Below are positions 53,675 through 62,572 of a stretch of 64,000 nucleotides of DNA, one piece after another. The notes beneath the pieces are model-generated. The model searched no databases. It saw only the letters and a list, made by a program, of their open reading frames with translations, and was not told the origin of the DNA. The first letter of the stretch is position 1, and the number at the start of each line of letters is the position of its first letter. The stretch is from positions 62,001-126,000 of the forward strand of contig NZ_LGDV01000074.1 in the NCBI RefSeq assembly GCF_001280015.1, written 5' to 3'. This DNA is from Streptomyces sp. MMG1121 (GTDB lineage Bacteria; Actinomycetota; Actinomycetes; Streptomycetales; Streptomycetaceae). Made by a program: the position numbers and the translations under genes.

Positions 53675-55099
53675 GTGACCACGACGACACCCTCTCCCAC
53701 CAGGAAGGCCGCGCCCGGCGCGCTCACCCCCCTGGGCCTGTTCACGCTGCTGCTCGGGACCGCGCTGCCGACGATCGACTTCTTCATCGTCAATGTCGCG
53801 CTGCCGACGATCGAGCACGATCTGCACGCTCCCCCGGCCACGCTGGAGATGGTGGTGGCCGGGTACGCGGTGGCGTACGCGGTGCTGCTCGTCCTCGGCG
53901 GCCGGCTCGGGGACGGCTTCGGCCGGCGGCGGCTGTTCCTGTGGGGAGTGGCCGGTTTCGGGCTGACCTCGCTGGCCTGCGGGCTCGCCCCGGGTGCCTG
54001 GTGGCTGGTGGCGGCGCGGGTGGCGCAGGGGGCGGCGTCGGCGGCGCTGCTGCCGCAGGTGCTGGCCACCCTGCACGCGACGACGTCCGGCGAGCGGCGG
54101 GCCCGGGTGGTCGCGCTGTACGGCTCGGTCGGCGGGGTGTCCGTCGTGCTCGGGCAGGTGCTGGGCGGGGTGCTGGTGGCGGCCGATCTGGCGGGCACCG
54201 GCTGGCGTGCGGTGTTCCTCGTGAACGTACCGGTGGCGATCGCCGCGCTGGTCTGCGCGCTGCGGGCGGTGCCGGACAGTCGCGCCGAGCGACCCGCGCG
54301 CGGCGACCTCGCCGGTACGGCGCTGCTGGCGGCGACGCTGATCGCACTGCTGCTGCCGCTGGCCGAGGGCCGGGCGACGGGATGGCCGCTGTGGTCGGTC
54401 CTGCTGCTGTGCGCGGCACCGCTGCTGGCCGCCGCCTTCTACGCGGTGGAGCGGCGTGGCGAGCGCGCCGGCGGCAGCCCGCTGCTGCCGCCGTCCCTCC
54501 TGACCGCGCCGCAGGTCCGCCGGGGGCTGCTGCTGGGGCTGCCGGTGTTCATCGGCTTCGCGGGCTGGATGTTCGTGAGCGCGGTCACCCTCCAACAGGG
54601 CCTGGGATACGGGGCGCTCAGGGCCGGGCTGACGCTGGTGCCGATGGGGGTGGCGCAGTTCGCGGCGTCGATGCTGGCGCCGCGTGCCGTACGGCGGTTC
54701 GGGGGGCGGGCGGTGGCGCTGGCGGCGGCGGTGCACATCGCGGGTCTGGCGACGGTGGCCGGGACCGCGCTGCTGGGGCCCTGGCCGCATCTGAGTCCGC
54801 TGCTCCTCGCCCCCGGTCTGGTGCTGTGCGGTGTGGGGCAGGGCCTTGAGCTGCCGCTCTACTACCGGATCCTGCTGGCCGCGATACCGGCGCGGCTGGC
54901 GGGCACGGGCAGCGGGCTCGCGGCCACGCTCCAGCAGTCGGGCCTGGCCGTGGGGGTCGCGACGCTCGGCTCGCTGTTTCTGTCCCTCGCCCCGGGGCTC
55001 GGGATGCGGGAGGCGCTGGCGGTGGTGCTGGCGGTGCAGGCGGCGGGATTGGCGGGGCTGGGGTGGCTGGGCCTGCGGCTGCCCCGGATGCCGGGATGA
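53675..55099 (+). CDS. MFS transporter, DHA2-like, divergent from MmyB-type regulator
   Basis: 474 residues. Helix 1 contains LLLGTALPTIDFFIVNVALPTI, motif A is GRLGDGFGRRRLFL, and motif C-like segments are in VVLGQVLGGVL. The pattern suggests 12 to 14 helices. It probably exports a hydrophobic compound. The start is GTG at 53675 with a G-rich stretch just before it; the longer frame runs across the divergent promoter. Its last 178 residues are homologous to the truncated gene at 56712-57242. Confidence 0.9.
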   Translation: MTTTTPSPTRKAAPGALTPLGLFTLLLGTALPTIDFFIVNVALPTIEHDLHAPPATLEMVVAGYAVAYAVLLVLGGRLGDGFGRRRLFLWGVAGFGLTSLACGLAPGAWWLVAARVAQGAASAALLPQVLATLHATTSGERRARVVALYGSVGGVSVVLGQVLGGVLVAADLAGTGWRAVFLVNVPVAIAALVCALRAVPDSRAERPARGDLAGTALLAATLIALLLPLAEGRATGWPLWSVLLLCAAPLLAAAFYAVERRGERAGGSPLLPPSLLTAPQVRRGLLLGLPVFIGFAGWMFVSAVTLQQGLGYGALRAGLTLVPMGVAQFAASMLAPRAVRRFGGRAVALAAAVHIAGLATVAGTALLGPWPHLSPLLLAPGLVLCGVGQGLELPLYYRILLAAIPARLAGTGSGLAATLQQSGLAVGVATLGSLFLSLAPGLGMREALAVVLAVQAAGLAGLGWLGLRLPRMPG

Positions 55100-55128
55100 A
55101 CGACGAACAAAGATCATGTATCACTCAT

Positions 55129-55161
55129 TAGTTAGACGCACTATTGAAATCGGCGTACGAT
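55129..55161 (+). promoter_or_regulatory. Leaderless promoter with TAGT-N7-ACTA palindrome
   Basis: TTAGAC (55132-55137), 18-base spacer, TACGAT (55156-55161), then six bases to the ATG at 55168. TAGT-N7-ACTA at 55129-55143 overlaps the -35 box and could bind a repressor. Confidence 0.6.
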
Positions 55162-55167
55162 GGCGCC

Positions 55168-56610
55168 ATGCCCGAGTTGAGCCATCGCCGACGCCTGCTC
55201 GTGCTCGCGATCTGCTGCATGAGCCTGCTGATCGTGAGCCTCGACAACACCGTGCTGAACGTGGCGCTGCCCTCCATGCAGCGCGATCTGCACGCCACGA
55301 CCTCCGGACTGCAGTGGACGATCGACGCCTACACGCTGGTGCTCGCCTCGCTGCTGATGCTCGCGGGCTCGACGGCCGACCGGATCGGCCGCAAGCGGGT
55401 GTTCATGGCGGGTCTGACGGTGTTCACCATCGGCTCCGTGCTCTGCTCGGTGGCGCCGAACCTGTCCTTGCTGATCGTCTTCCGGATGGTGCAGGCGGTC
55501 GGCGGCTCGATGCTCAACCCGGTCGCCATGTCGATCATCACCAACACCTTCACCGACGCCCGTGAGCGCGCCCGCGCGATCGGCGTGTGGGGCGCGGTGG
55601 TCGGCATATCCATGGCGGCGGGCCCGCTGGTCGGCGGTCTGCTGGTGCAGTCCGTGAGCTGGCGCGCGATCTTCTGGGTCAACCTCCCGGTCGGCCTCGC
55701 CGCCCTCCTCCTCACCCTCCGCTACGTCCCGGAGTCGCGCGCGCCGAAGGCCCGCCGGCCCGACCCGTTCGGCCAGCTGCTGGTGATCGCCCTCTTCGGC
55801 TCGCTGACGTACGCGATCATCGAGGCGCCGGACGCGGGCGCGGCCACGGTGGCCCCCTTCGCCACGATCGCCCTGGCGGCTCTGCTGGCCCTCCTCTGGT
55901 ACGAACCGCGCCGCGCCGAACCCCTCATCGACCTGCGCTTCTTCCGCTCGGCACCGTTCAGCGGCGCCACGGTGATCGCGATCAGCGCGTTCGCGGCACT
56001 GGGCGGCTTCCTGTTCATGTCGACGCTGTATCTGCAGAACGTGCGCGGTCTCGACGCCCTGCACGCCGGCCTGTGGATGCTGCCGATGGCCGCCCCGACC
56101 TTCCTGTGCGCCCCGCTCTCAGGCCGCATGGTCGGCACCCGCGGCCCCCGCCTCCCCCTGCTGATCGCCGGTACGGCGATGACGGCGAGCGGTGTCCTCT
56201 TCGCGGGCTTCGAGGCGGAGACGTCGAACGTCACGCTCTTCCTCGGCTACGTCCTGTTCGGCATCGGCTTCGGCTTCGTGAACGCGCCGATCACCAACAC
56301 GGCGGTCTCGGGCATGCCGCGCTCCCAGGCCGGAGTGGCCGCCGCGGTCGCCTCCACCAGCAGGCAGCTCGGCCAGACCCTCGGCGTCGCGGTGGTCGGC
56401 GCCGTCCTGGCCTCCGGCATCGGCTCGTCCCCCTACCGCGAGGTCTTCGTCTCGGCGGCCCGCCCCGGCTGGTGGATCCTCACGGCGTGCGGACTGGCCG
56501 TGCTGGTCCTCGGGCTGCTGACCAGTGGACGGTGGGCCCGCACCACGGCGGCCCGCACGGCCGAGATCCTGGAAGCACCCGAGATCCGCCAGCCGGTGAA
56601 CGCCTCCTAG
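55168..56610 (+). CDS. MFS drug exporter, DHA2 (EmrB/QacA) type
   Basis: 480 residues. It starts with LLVLAICCMSLLIVSLDNTV, motif A is GSTADRIGRKRVFM, and AAGPLVGGLLVQSVSWR and FWVNLPVG are the motif C region. Fourteen helices are likely. It exports drugs or metabolites with proton antiport. Start: ATG at 55168, six bases after a -10 box, so the transcript is probably leaderless; an in-frame TTG upstream overlaps the promoter. Its stop TAG shares CTAG with the stop of a regulator remnant on the other strand. No dedicated intact regulator is next to it. Confidence 0.92.
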   Translation: MPELSHRRRLLVLAICCMSLLIVSLDNTVLNVALPSMQRDLHATTSGLQWTIDAYTLVLASLLMLAGSTADRIGRKRVFMAGLTVFTIGSVLCSVAPNLSLLIVFRMVQAVGGSMLNPVAMSIITNTFTDARERARAIGVWGAVVGISMAAGPLVGGLLVQSVSWRAIFWVNLPVGLAALLLTLRYVPESRAPKARRPDPFGQLLVIALFGSLTYAIIEAPDAGAATVAPFATIALAALLALLWYEPRRAEPLIDLRFFRSAPFSGATVIAISAFAALGGFLFMSTLYLQNVRGLDALHAGLWMLPMAAPTFLCAPLSGRMVGTRGPRLPLLIAGTAMTASGVLFAGFEAETSNVTLFLGYVLFGIGFGFVNAPITNTAVSGMPRSQAGVAAAVASTSRQLGQTLGVAVVGAVLASGIGSSPYREVFVSAARPGWWILTACGLAVLVLGLLTSGRWARTTAARTAEILEAPEIRQPVNAS

Positions 56611-56711
56611 CCCGCGGGCCGCTCGGCCGCCGCGCCCCCGCACGCCAGCTCACGCAGTCTCTCCAGCCGCGCCCGCGTCTCCTCGTCCTTCGGGGTGTAC
56701 GTCACCATGCG
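56607..56711 (-). pseudogene. Remnant: C-terminal tail of an MmyB-type regulator
   Basis: The last 33-34 residues (RMVTYTPKDEETRARLERLR and a short tail, stop at 56607) align with the end of the intact regulator at 52697 (RLVVYVPADEDSEERLERLA). The rest of the gene is missing. The homology stops at 56709-56712, where the MFS remnant begins on the other strand. Confidence 0.7.
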
Positions 56712-57242
56712 GGCGCCCTCGTCATCGCGCTGGCACTGCAACAGGGCGCCGGGCTCGGTCCGGTGCCGGCCGGGCTCGCGCTCGCGCCGATGGCCGTGGC
56801 GTACCTCGTCGTCTCCCTCGCCGGACCCCGGCTGATCGGCCGTCACGGCACCCGTGTGGTCACCGCCGGGTCCGTCGTCCAGGCCCTGGGCGTGCTGCTG
56901 ATCGCGCTGGCCGCCTGGCGGGACTGGCCGCACCTCGGCTTCGGCTCGCTGCTGCCGGGTGCCGCGGTGGCCGGGGCCGGGCAGGCGCTCCAACTGCCCA
57001 ATGTGATGCGGATCGTGCTGTCCGAGGTGCCGCCGGCCCGGGGCGGGATCGGCAGCGGTGCGATGGTCACCGCCCAGCAGTCCGCACCGGCCCTGGGCGT
57101 GGCCACGCTGGGCACCCTGTTCCTGACCCTCCTACCGCGCCTGGGCATGCGGGAGGCGCTGGTCACGACGCTGCTGGTACAGCTGGCCGGGATCGTGCTG
57201 ACAGGTCTGCTCAGCCTGCGGCTGCCCCGCGACATCGGCTGA
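56712..57242 (+). pseudogene. Remnant: C-terminal 176 residues of an MFS transporter
   Basis: It starts abruptly at GALVIALALQQGAGLGPVPA, without start codon or ribosome binding site, and runs to TGA at 57242. It matches the last 178 residues of the intact pump at 53675: GWMFVSAVTLQQGLGYGALR, GVATLGTLFLTLLPRLGMREAL versus GVATLGSLFLSLAPGLGMREAL. The first 296 residues are absent. Together with the regulator tail it is what remains of a second regulator/pump pair. Confidence 0.8.
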
Positions 57243-57354
57243 GCCCCGGCCACGGCTTGGCCAACGGCCCGTGAATCCCGCCCTGTTGATGTTCGTCTTG
57301 CTGCACACTCCCTCCGGTCGGGTGTGTCGAGGTGGGTCGGGCGCGGGAGGCGTG

Positions 57355-57588
57355 ATGGTGCGGGGCAACAGCACGAGCAAGGTCAGCCGCTGGGACGGGC
57401 ACGGCCGGGAGCACGTCGTGCGGGTCGAACGCACGGGAGTGCAGCGCCTGATCAGATGCGGCACCTGCGGCTGGCGCAGAAACGCGCAGTTCCTGCCGTG
57501 GCTGAAGGCCGAGGAGCATCTGGCCGAGGCCCACCAGGCGACGGTCGACCCGGCCGCGACCGGTAGCCGCCCCGCCGATCCCAGATAA
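57355..57588 (+). CDS. Small protein with C-x2-C and H-x5-H zinc-binding pattern
   Basis: 77 residues. Basic N-terminus, then RLIRCGTCGWRRNAQFLPWL followed by EEHLAEAHQ: a CxxC knuckle and two histidines in a helix, spaced like a zinc finger. I do not recognise a named family, but similar short proteins are frequent in Streptomyces. Start: ATG at 57355 with GGGAGG four bases before it; the GTG at 57358 has the better spacing and is equally possible. Confidence 0.65.
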   Translation: MVRGNSTSKVSRWDGHGREHVVRVERTGVQRLIRCGTCGWRRNAQFLPWLKAEEHLAEAHQATVDPAATGSRPADPR

Positions 57589-57670
57589 GAAGACCGGGCA
57601 TTTCCACCCGCCTTGACCTGCGGTTCTTACCGATTCACCGGGTCGCTGCGGCCTGTCTCGAGTGGCCGCT

Positions 57671-57696
57671 TTCCCAGGGCTGGTTCAGCCTGGGAA
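57671..57696. promoter_or_regulatory. Inverted repeat TTCCCAGG-N10-CCTGGGAA
   Basis: A perfect 8-bp inverted repeat 28 bases before the start of the small secreted protein, ahead of its AGGAGA ribosome binding site. It could be an operator or a 5'-leader hairpin. Confidence 0.5.
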
Positions 57697-57723
57697 AGGT
57701 CCATCGAGCGACAGGAGACGCAC

Positions 57724-58152
57724 ATGACCTCGGTACTCCGCCATCGCTACGGCCGCGCGCTCGGCGCCGGCGCCCTCTCCGTGGCGCTGCTCTCCGGCGG
57801 AACGGCCGGAGCCTACGCCGCCGGCAGCAGTTCCAGTCCCAGCCCCACTTCAAGCTCCTCGGCCGGTATGGCCTCGATCACCCTCACGGCGGGCAAGACC
57901 TCGGTAAAGGCCGGCGACACGGTGAAGTTCACCGGGCGCACCAAGGGTCTGAAGATCAACAGTCCGCTGGTGCTCCAGCAGGAGAAGAACGGCAAGTGGA
58001 TCCCCCTGAAGGCGACGGGGAAGGTCAAGAAGGGGAGCTCGTACGCGATCCTCGCCAAGCTCAAGACCAAGGGCACCGAGAAACTACGGGTCTCGAGCGC
58101 GACCATGAACGGCAAGGTCCACTCCCCCACCGTCACCGTGAAGGTGAGCTGA
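57724..58152 (+). CDS. Small secreted protein with Ig-like domain
   Basis: 142 residues. The signal peptide is about 1-33, ending in AYAAG, with a Ser/Pro linker (SSSSPSPTSSSS). A single beta-sandwich-like domain of about 90 residues is rich in Lys and Thr (ITLTAGKTSVKAGDTVKFTG). It ends with PTVTVKVS, a pattern seen in bacterial Ig-like or calcium-independent repeat domains. No cysteines. Role unknown. The 3' end overlaps the convergent TetR gene by 20 bases. Confidence 0.8.
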   Translation: MTSVLRHRYGRALGAGALSVALLSGGTAGAYAAGSSSSPSPTSSSSAGMASITLTAGKTSVKAGDTVKFTGRTKGLKINSPLVLQQEKNGKWIPLKATGKVKKGSSYAILAKLKTKGTEKLRVSSATMNGKVHSPTVTVKVS

Positions 58153-58732
58153 GCCCCCTCACCAACAGGTCCACGACAGCCGTGAACTCCTCGTCCACGC
58201 CGGGGCGGATCCACTCCCGGGCGTAACAGGGGTCGTGGAAACGGCCGGTGGCCTGGAAGACGGCACGGGCCGCGGCGGCCGGGTCGGACACCGAGAAGGT
58301 GCCCGACCCGGCTCCTGCCGTGATGATCCGGGTCAGCTGTCCGGTCAGGTCGGCGATGTGCTCGCCGACCACCGTGCCCTCCATCTCGTCGGTCAGCACC
58401 GTGTACGTGGCGAACAGCTCGGGGTCGTCGCCCGCCTTGTGCCGTTTGGCCTCGAACAGCGCCGCGAGCCATGCCCGCAGCCGCTCCTCGGGGCTCCCGC
58501 CGGAGTCGACGATCCCGGCGAGCCGCTGTGCCGTCCGGTCCAGCCAGCGCTTGGTGACCGCCTCGCGCAGCGCCGCCTTGGTGCGGAAGTGCCGGTAGAC
58601 ACTGCCGTGGCTGACGCCGAGCGCGCGGGCCACGTCCACCACGGTGGCCTTGGCCGGGCCGTGCCGGCGCAGCACCTCCTCGGTGGCCTCGAGGATGCGC
58701 TCGGCGGTCAGGGTCTCGGCGGGCGGTGTCAT
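58133..58732 (-). CDS. TetR-family regulator (AcrR type)
   Basis: 199 residues. The HTH is about 10-55 (AERILEATEEVLRRHGPAKATVVDVARALGVSHGSVYRHFRTKAAL). The C-terminal domain contains FEAKRHKAGDDPELFATY. Start: ATG at 58732; TACGGT seven bases upstream suggests its own leaderless promoter, but it also lies 26 bases downstream of the aldo/keto reductase gene on the same strand. The palindrome before that gene is the likely binding site. Confidence 0.92.
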   Translation of the reverse strand: MTPPAETLTAERILEATEEVLRRHGPAKATVVDVARALGVSHGSVYRHFRTKAALREAVTKRWLDRTAQRLAGIVDSGGSPEERLRAWLAALFEAKRHKAGDDPELFATYTVLTDEMEGTVVGEHIADLTGQLTRIITAGAGSGTFSVSDPAAAARAVFQATGRFHDPCYAREWIRPGVDEEFTAVVDLLVRGLSSPSR

Positions 58733-58758
58733 GACATAGACCGTACCCGGGCGCCGGA

Positions 58759-59769
58759 TCAGCGCTCGCTGTCGAGGTGTGTCATCTGCGCGGTCGGGTA
58801 GCGGTCGCCGGCCGCCGCGTCCGCCGGTACGGCCTCCTCGATCGCGGCCAGGTCGGCCGCGTCCAGGGTGACGTCCAGCGCGCCGAGCGACTCGCCGAGC
58901 CGCTCGCGGGTGCGGGCTCCGACCAGCGGCACGATGTCCTCGCCGCGGGAGAGCACCCAGGCGATGGCGATCTGCGCGACGGTCACGCCCTTCTGCTCCG
59001 CGATCTTGCGCAGGGCGTCGACCAGGTTCAGGTTGTGCTGGAGGTTCTCGCCCTGGAAGCGGGGCGAGTGGGCGCGGAAGTCGGTCGCGGCCAGCTGCCG
59101 GTCCCGGGTGAAGTGGCCGGAGATCAGGCCGCGGGAGAGGACGCCGTACGCCGTGACGCCGATGCCCAGCTCGCGGGTGGTCGGCAGGATCTCCCGCTCG
59201 ATACCCCGGCTGATCAGGGCGTACTCGATCTGGAGGTCGGCGATCGGGGCGGTGGCGGCGGCCCGGCGGATGGTCTCGGCGCCGACCTCGCTGAGGCCGA
59301 CGTGCCGGACGTACCCCTTCTCGATCAGTTCGGCGATCGCGCCGACGGTCTCCTCGATCGGCACGTCCGGGTCGAGGCGGGCGATCCGGTAGACGTCGAT
59401 GTGGTCGACGCCCAGGCGCTGCAGGGAGTAGGCGGCGAAGTTCTTCACCGCGGCCGGGCGGCCGTCGTAGCCGCTCCAGTTGCCCTCCGGGTCACGCAGG
59501 GCGCCGAACTTCACGCTGGTCAGGGCCTTTTCGCGGAGGGCGGCCGGGGCGGTACGCAGGGCCTCGCCGATCAGCATCTCGTTGTGTCCCATGGCGTAGA
59601 AGTCGCCGGTGTCCAGCAGGGTGACACCCGCCTCCAGGGCGGCATGGATCGTCGCGACGGACTCCGCGCGGTCGGCCTCGCCGTAGAGCGCGGACATGCC
59701 CATGCAGCCGAGGCCGAGGGCGGAGACGGCAGGGCCGGTGGTTCCGAGGGTTCGGGTTCGCATCGTCAT
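58759..59769 (-). CDS. Aldo/keto reductase with substituted catalytic His
   Basis: 336 residues, TIM barrel. Visible: RTLGTTGPAVSALGLGCMGM at the N-terminus, D and Y of the tetrad in LLDTGDFYAMGHNE, K in LTSVKFG, and the late NADPH-binding ...RTRERLGESLGAL. Where the catalytic His normally stands, the sequence is IDVYRIARLDP, so it is absent. Substrate unknown. Start: ATG at 59769 with AAGGTGA four bases before it; the ATG at 59763 is the alternative. A 22-bp palindrome lies directly upstream. Confidence 0.9.
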   Translation of the reverse strand: MTMRTRTLGTTGPAVSALGLGCMGMSALYGEADRAESVATIHAALEAGVTLLDTGDFYAMGHNEMLIGEALRTAPAALREKALTSVKFGALRDPEGNWSGYDGRPAAVKNFAAYSLQRLGVDHIDVYRIARLDPDVPIEETVGAIAELIEKGYVRHVGLSEVGAETIRRAAATAPIADLQIEYALISRGIEREILPTTRELGIGVTAYGVLSRGLISGHFTRDRQLAATDFRAHSPRFQGENLQHNLNLVDALRKIAEQKGVTVAQIAIAWVLSRGEDIVPLVGARTRERLGESLGALDVTLDAADLAAIEEAVPADAAAGDRYPTAQMTHLDSER

Positions 59770-59791
59770 GACTTCACCTTGCCATGACAGC

Positions 59792-59813
59792 TGACAGATT
59801 TCAATATCTGTCA
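59792..59813. promoter_or_regulatory. 22-bp palindrome TGACAGAT-N6-ATCTGTCA, operator of the AKR/TetR unit
   Basis: Perfect 8-bp arms 23 bases before the aldo/keto reductase start, in an AT-rich stretch. The TetR regulator encoded just downstream in the same unit is the obvious candidate to bind it. Confidence 0.7.
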
Positions 59814-59842
59814 TTCCATTTCCGTCAGGCTTCGGGATTGCA

Positions 59843-59885
59843 TGGTCCAGACCTATTGACGAGAGGTCTGGACCACGAGCACTGT
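59843..59885 (+). promoter_or_regulatory. Chitinase promoter with two DasR/chitin-response boxes
   Basis: TGGTCCAGACCT (59843-59854) and its inverse AGGTCTGGACCA (59864-59875) flank TTGACG (59856-59861). CACTGT after 18 bases may be the -10 box. The 12-bp TGGTCYAGACCT repeats over the -35 region are known from Streptomyces chitinase promoters and match the DasR consensus. Confidence 0.8.
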
Positions 59886-59932
59886 CATGCCTACGACAGG
59901 CACCTCACCGCACCCCCACCGGGAGGCCTCGC

Positions 59933-60976
59933 ATGCTCAGACGTCTGCTCGCCACCGCGCTCACTGCGGCCGCCCTCGTCCCCCTGGGGATCGCCACCGC
60001 CCCCACCGCCTCCGCCGCCGACACCTGCGCGGTCAAGTCCCGCCCGGCCGGAAAGGTGCTCCAGGGCTACTGGGAGAACTGGGACGGCTCCGCCAACGGC
60101 GTCCATCCGCCCTTCGGCTGGACCCCGATCACCGACTCCCGCATCCCCGCGCACGGTTACAACGTCGTCAACGCGGCCTTCCCGGTCATCCGCTCCGACG
60201 GGACAGCCCTGTGGGAGGACGGCATGGACACGGGCGTGAAGGTGGCGACGCCCGCCGAGATGTGCGCGGCGAAGGCGTCCGGCCAGACGATCCTGCTCTC
60301 CATCGGCGGTGCGGCAGCGGGCATCGACCTCAACTCGACCGCCGTGGCGGACAAGTTCGTCTCGACGATCGTCCCGATCCTGAAGCAGTACAACTTCGAC
60401 GGCATCGACATCGACATCGAGACCGGCCTGACGAACAGCGGCAACATCAACCAACTGTCCACGTCCCAGGCCAACTTGATCCGCATCATCGACGGCATCC
60501 TCGCCCAGATGCCGTCGGGCTTCGGCCTGACGATGGCCCCGGAGACCGCGTACGTCACGGGCGGCAGCGTCACCTACGGCTCGATCTGGGGCGCGTACCT
60601 GCCGATCATCAAGAAGTACGCGGACAACGGCCGGCTGTGGTGGCTGAACATGCAGTACTACAACGGCAGCATGTACGGCTGCTCCGGCGACTCCTACGAG
60701 GCGGGCACGGTGGCGGGCTTCACCGCCCAGACGGACTGCCTGAACAAGGGCCTGGTGGTCCAGGGCACGACGATCAAGGTCCCCTACGACAAACAGGTCC
60801 CGGGCCTGCCCGCCCAGTCCGGCGCGGGCGGCGGCTACATGTCACCGTCCCTGGTCTCCCAGGCCTGGCAGCACTACGGCAGCTCGCTCAAGGGCCTGAT
60901 GACCTGGTCGATCAACTGGGACGGCTCGAAGAACTGGACGTTCGGCGACAACGTGAAGGCACTGCAGGGGCGTTGA
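59933..60976 (+). CDS. Secreted chitinase, glycoside hydrolase family 18
   Basis: 347 residues. The signal peptide is about 1-29 (ending in ASAA). A single GH18 barrel: QGYWENWDG at the first strand, LLSIGGAAAG at the third, and the catalytic DGIDIDIE with D156, D159, D161 and E163 (proton donor). QYYNG and the last-strand WSINWD complete the site. No chitin-binding or FnIII domain is attached. It cleaves chitin outside the cell to feed N-acetylglucosamine uptake. GGGAGG lies six bases before the ATG. DasR-type boxes upstream indicate chitin-derived induction. Confidence 0.95.
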   Translation: MLRRLLATALTAAALVPLGIATAPTASAADTCAVKSRPAGKVLQGYWENWDGSANGVHPPFGWTPITDSRIPAHGYNVVNAAFPVIRSDGTALWEDGMDTGVKVATPAEMCAAKASGQTILLSIGGAAAGIDLNSTAVADKFVSTIVPILKQYNFDGIDIDIETGLTNSGNINQLSTSQANLIRIIDGILAQMPSGFGLTMAPETAYVTGGSVTYGSIWGAYLPIIKKYADNGRLWWLNMQYYNGSMYGCSGDSYEAGTVAGFTAQTDCLNKGLVVQGTTIKVPYDKQVPGLPAQSGAGGGYMSPSLVSQAWQHYGSSLKGLMTWSINWDGSKNWTFGDNVKALQGR

Positions 60977-60983
60977 CATGCGA

Positions 60984-61019
60984 AAGCCGGGCGGGCCGAT
61001 CACTCGGCCCGCCCGGCTT
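60984..61019. terminator. Strong bidirectional terminator
   Basis: A 16-bp perfect stem (AAGCCGGGCGGGCCGA and its complement) with loop TCAC, between the convergent chitinase and glyS genes. Confidence 0.9.
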
Positions 61020-61032
61020 CACGACAGGGTGA

Positions 61033-62415
61033 CTAGGCGCCCAGAAGGCGCTGGGCCAGGTACCCCTCGATCTGGTCGAGAGACACGCGCTCCTGCTTCA
61101 TGGAGTCACGCTCACGCACGGTCACCGCGTTGTCCTCGAGCGTGTCGAAGTCGACGGTCACGCAGTACGGCGTACCGATCTCGTCCTGGCGGCGGTAGCG
61201 GCGGCCGATGGCGCCGGCGTCGTCGAACTCGATGTTCCAGTTCTGCCGCAGCGCCTGGGCGAGACCCTTGGCCTTGGGCGACAGCTCGGGGTTGCGGGAC
61301 AGCGGGAGCACCGCGACCTTCACCGGGGCGAGGCGGTGGTCGAGCCGCAGCACGGTCCGCTTCTCCATCTTGCCCTTGGCGTTCGGCGCCTCGTCCTCGA
61401 CGTAGGCGTCGAGCAGGAAGGCCAGCATGGTGCGGCCGACACCCGCCGCCGGCTCGATGACGTACGGCGTCCAGCGCTCCTGGGCCTCCTGGTCGTAGTA
61501 GGCCAGGTCCTGGCCGGAGGCCTTGGAGTGGGCGCCGAGGTCGTAGTCGGTGCGGTTGGCGACACCCTCCAGCTCGCCCCACTCGCTGCCGCCGAACTGG
61601 AAGCGGTACTCGATGTCGGCGGTGCGCTTGGAGTAGTGGGAGAGCTTCTCCTTCGGGTGCTCGTACCACCGCATGTTCTCAGTGCGCAGGCCGAGGCCGG
61701 TGTACCAGTTCCAGCGCTGCTCCATCCAGTACTCCTGCCACTTCTCGTCCTCGCCCGGCTTGACGAAGAACTCCATCTCCATCTGCTCGAACTCGCGGGT
61801 GCGGAAGATGAAGTTGCCGGGCGTGATCTCGTTGCGGAAGGACTTGCCCATCTGCGCGATGCCGAACGGCGGCTTGCGGCGCGAGGTGGTCTGCACCTGG
61901 GCGAAGTTGGTGAAGATGCCCTGGGCGGTCTCCGGGCGCAGATACGCGACCGAGCCGCTGTCCTGCGTCGGGCCGAGGTGCGTCGACAGCAGACCCGAGA
62001 ACTGCTTGGGCTCGGTGAACTGGCCCTTGTTGCCGCAGTTCGGGCAGTTGATGTCGGCGAGGCCGTTCGCCGGGGCGTGGCCCTTCTTCTCCTCGTACGC
62101 CTCTTCCAGGTGGTCGGCGCGGAACCGCTTGTGGCAGGCGGTGCACTCGGTCAGCGGGTCCGTGAAGGTGGCGACGTGACCGGATGCGACCCAGACCTCC
62201 GAGGCGAGGATGACGGACGAGTCGATACCGACCACGTCCTCGCGCGAGGTCACCATGTAGCGCCACCACTGACGCTTGATGTTCTCCTTGAGCTCGACAC
62301 CCAGCGGTCCGTAGTCCCAGGCGGCACGCTGTCCACCGTAGATCTCACTGCACGGGAAAACGAAGCCACGGCGCTTGCTCAGGCTGACGATGGTGTCGAT
62401 CTTGTCGGCGGCCAC
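61033..62415 (-). CDS. glyS: Glycyl-tRNA synthetase (alpha2 type)
   Basis: 460 residues. Class II synthetase of the single-polypeptide type. Motif 1 region [16 protein letters not shown]; a zinc-knuckle-like insertion with CTACHKR and CPNCGNKG (about 105-160); motif 2 [21 protein letters not shown]; motif 3 [14 protein letters not shown]; then the anticodon-binding domain ([10 protein letters not shown]). Start: GTG at 62415, giving [16 protein letters not shown] as N-terminus; the long upstream frame is the antisense of the zinc-binding gene. It is divergent from znuA. Confidence 0.97.
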   Translation of the reverse strand: MAADKIDTIVSLSKRRGFVFPCSEIYGGQRAAWDYGPLGVELKENIKRQWWRYMVTSREDVVGIDSSVILASEVWVASGHVATFTDPLTECTACHKRFRADHLEEAYEEKKGHAPANGLADINCPNCGNKGQFTEPKQFSGLLSTHLGPTQDSGSVAYLRPETAQGIFTNFAQVQTTSRRKPPFGIAQMGKSFRNEITPGNFIFRTREFEQMEMEFFVKPGEDEKWQEYWMEQRWNWYTGLGLRTENMRWYEHPKEKLSHYSKRTADIEYRFQFGGSEWGELEGVANRTDYDLGAHSKASGQDLAYYDQEAQERWTPYVIEPAAGVGRTMLAFLLDAYVEDEAPNAKGKMEKRTVLRLDHRLAPVKVAVLPLSRNPELSPKAKGLAQALRQNWNIEFDDAGAIGRRYRRQDEIGTPYCVTVDFDTLEDNAVTVRERDSMKQERVSLDQIEGYLAQRLLGA

Positions 62416-62572
62416 GGTGCTCTCTTCATTACGACGACGGGCGTTGAAGCGAGATGCTTCCAGCGAATGATTCAGGTTACCGGCGCAGGCTCCCCCACGG
62501 CCAAATCGGCCCCCCTCCAGGCCCCTCCCCCGGCCCCTGATCAGCGTTGTTGACAACGGTTTCCATATTTGT

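Noticed and set aside
56607..56993. A separate minus-strand gene of 128 codons
   Set aside because: Only the last 33 codons resemble a known protein (the MmyB tail). The rest is antisense to the MFS remnant.
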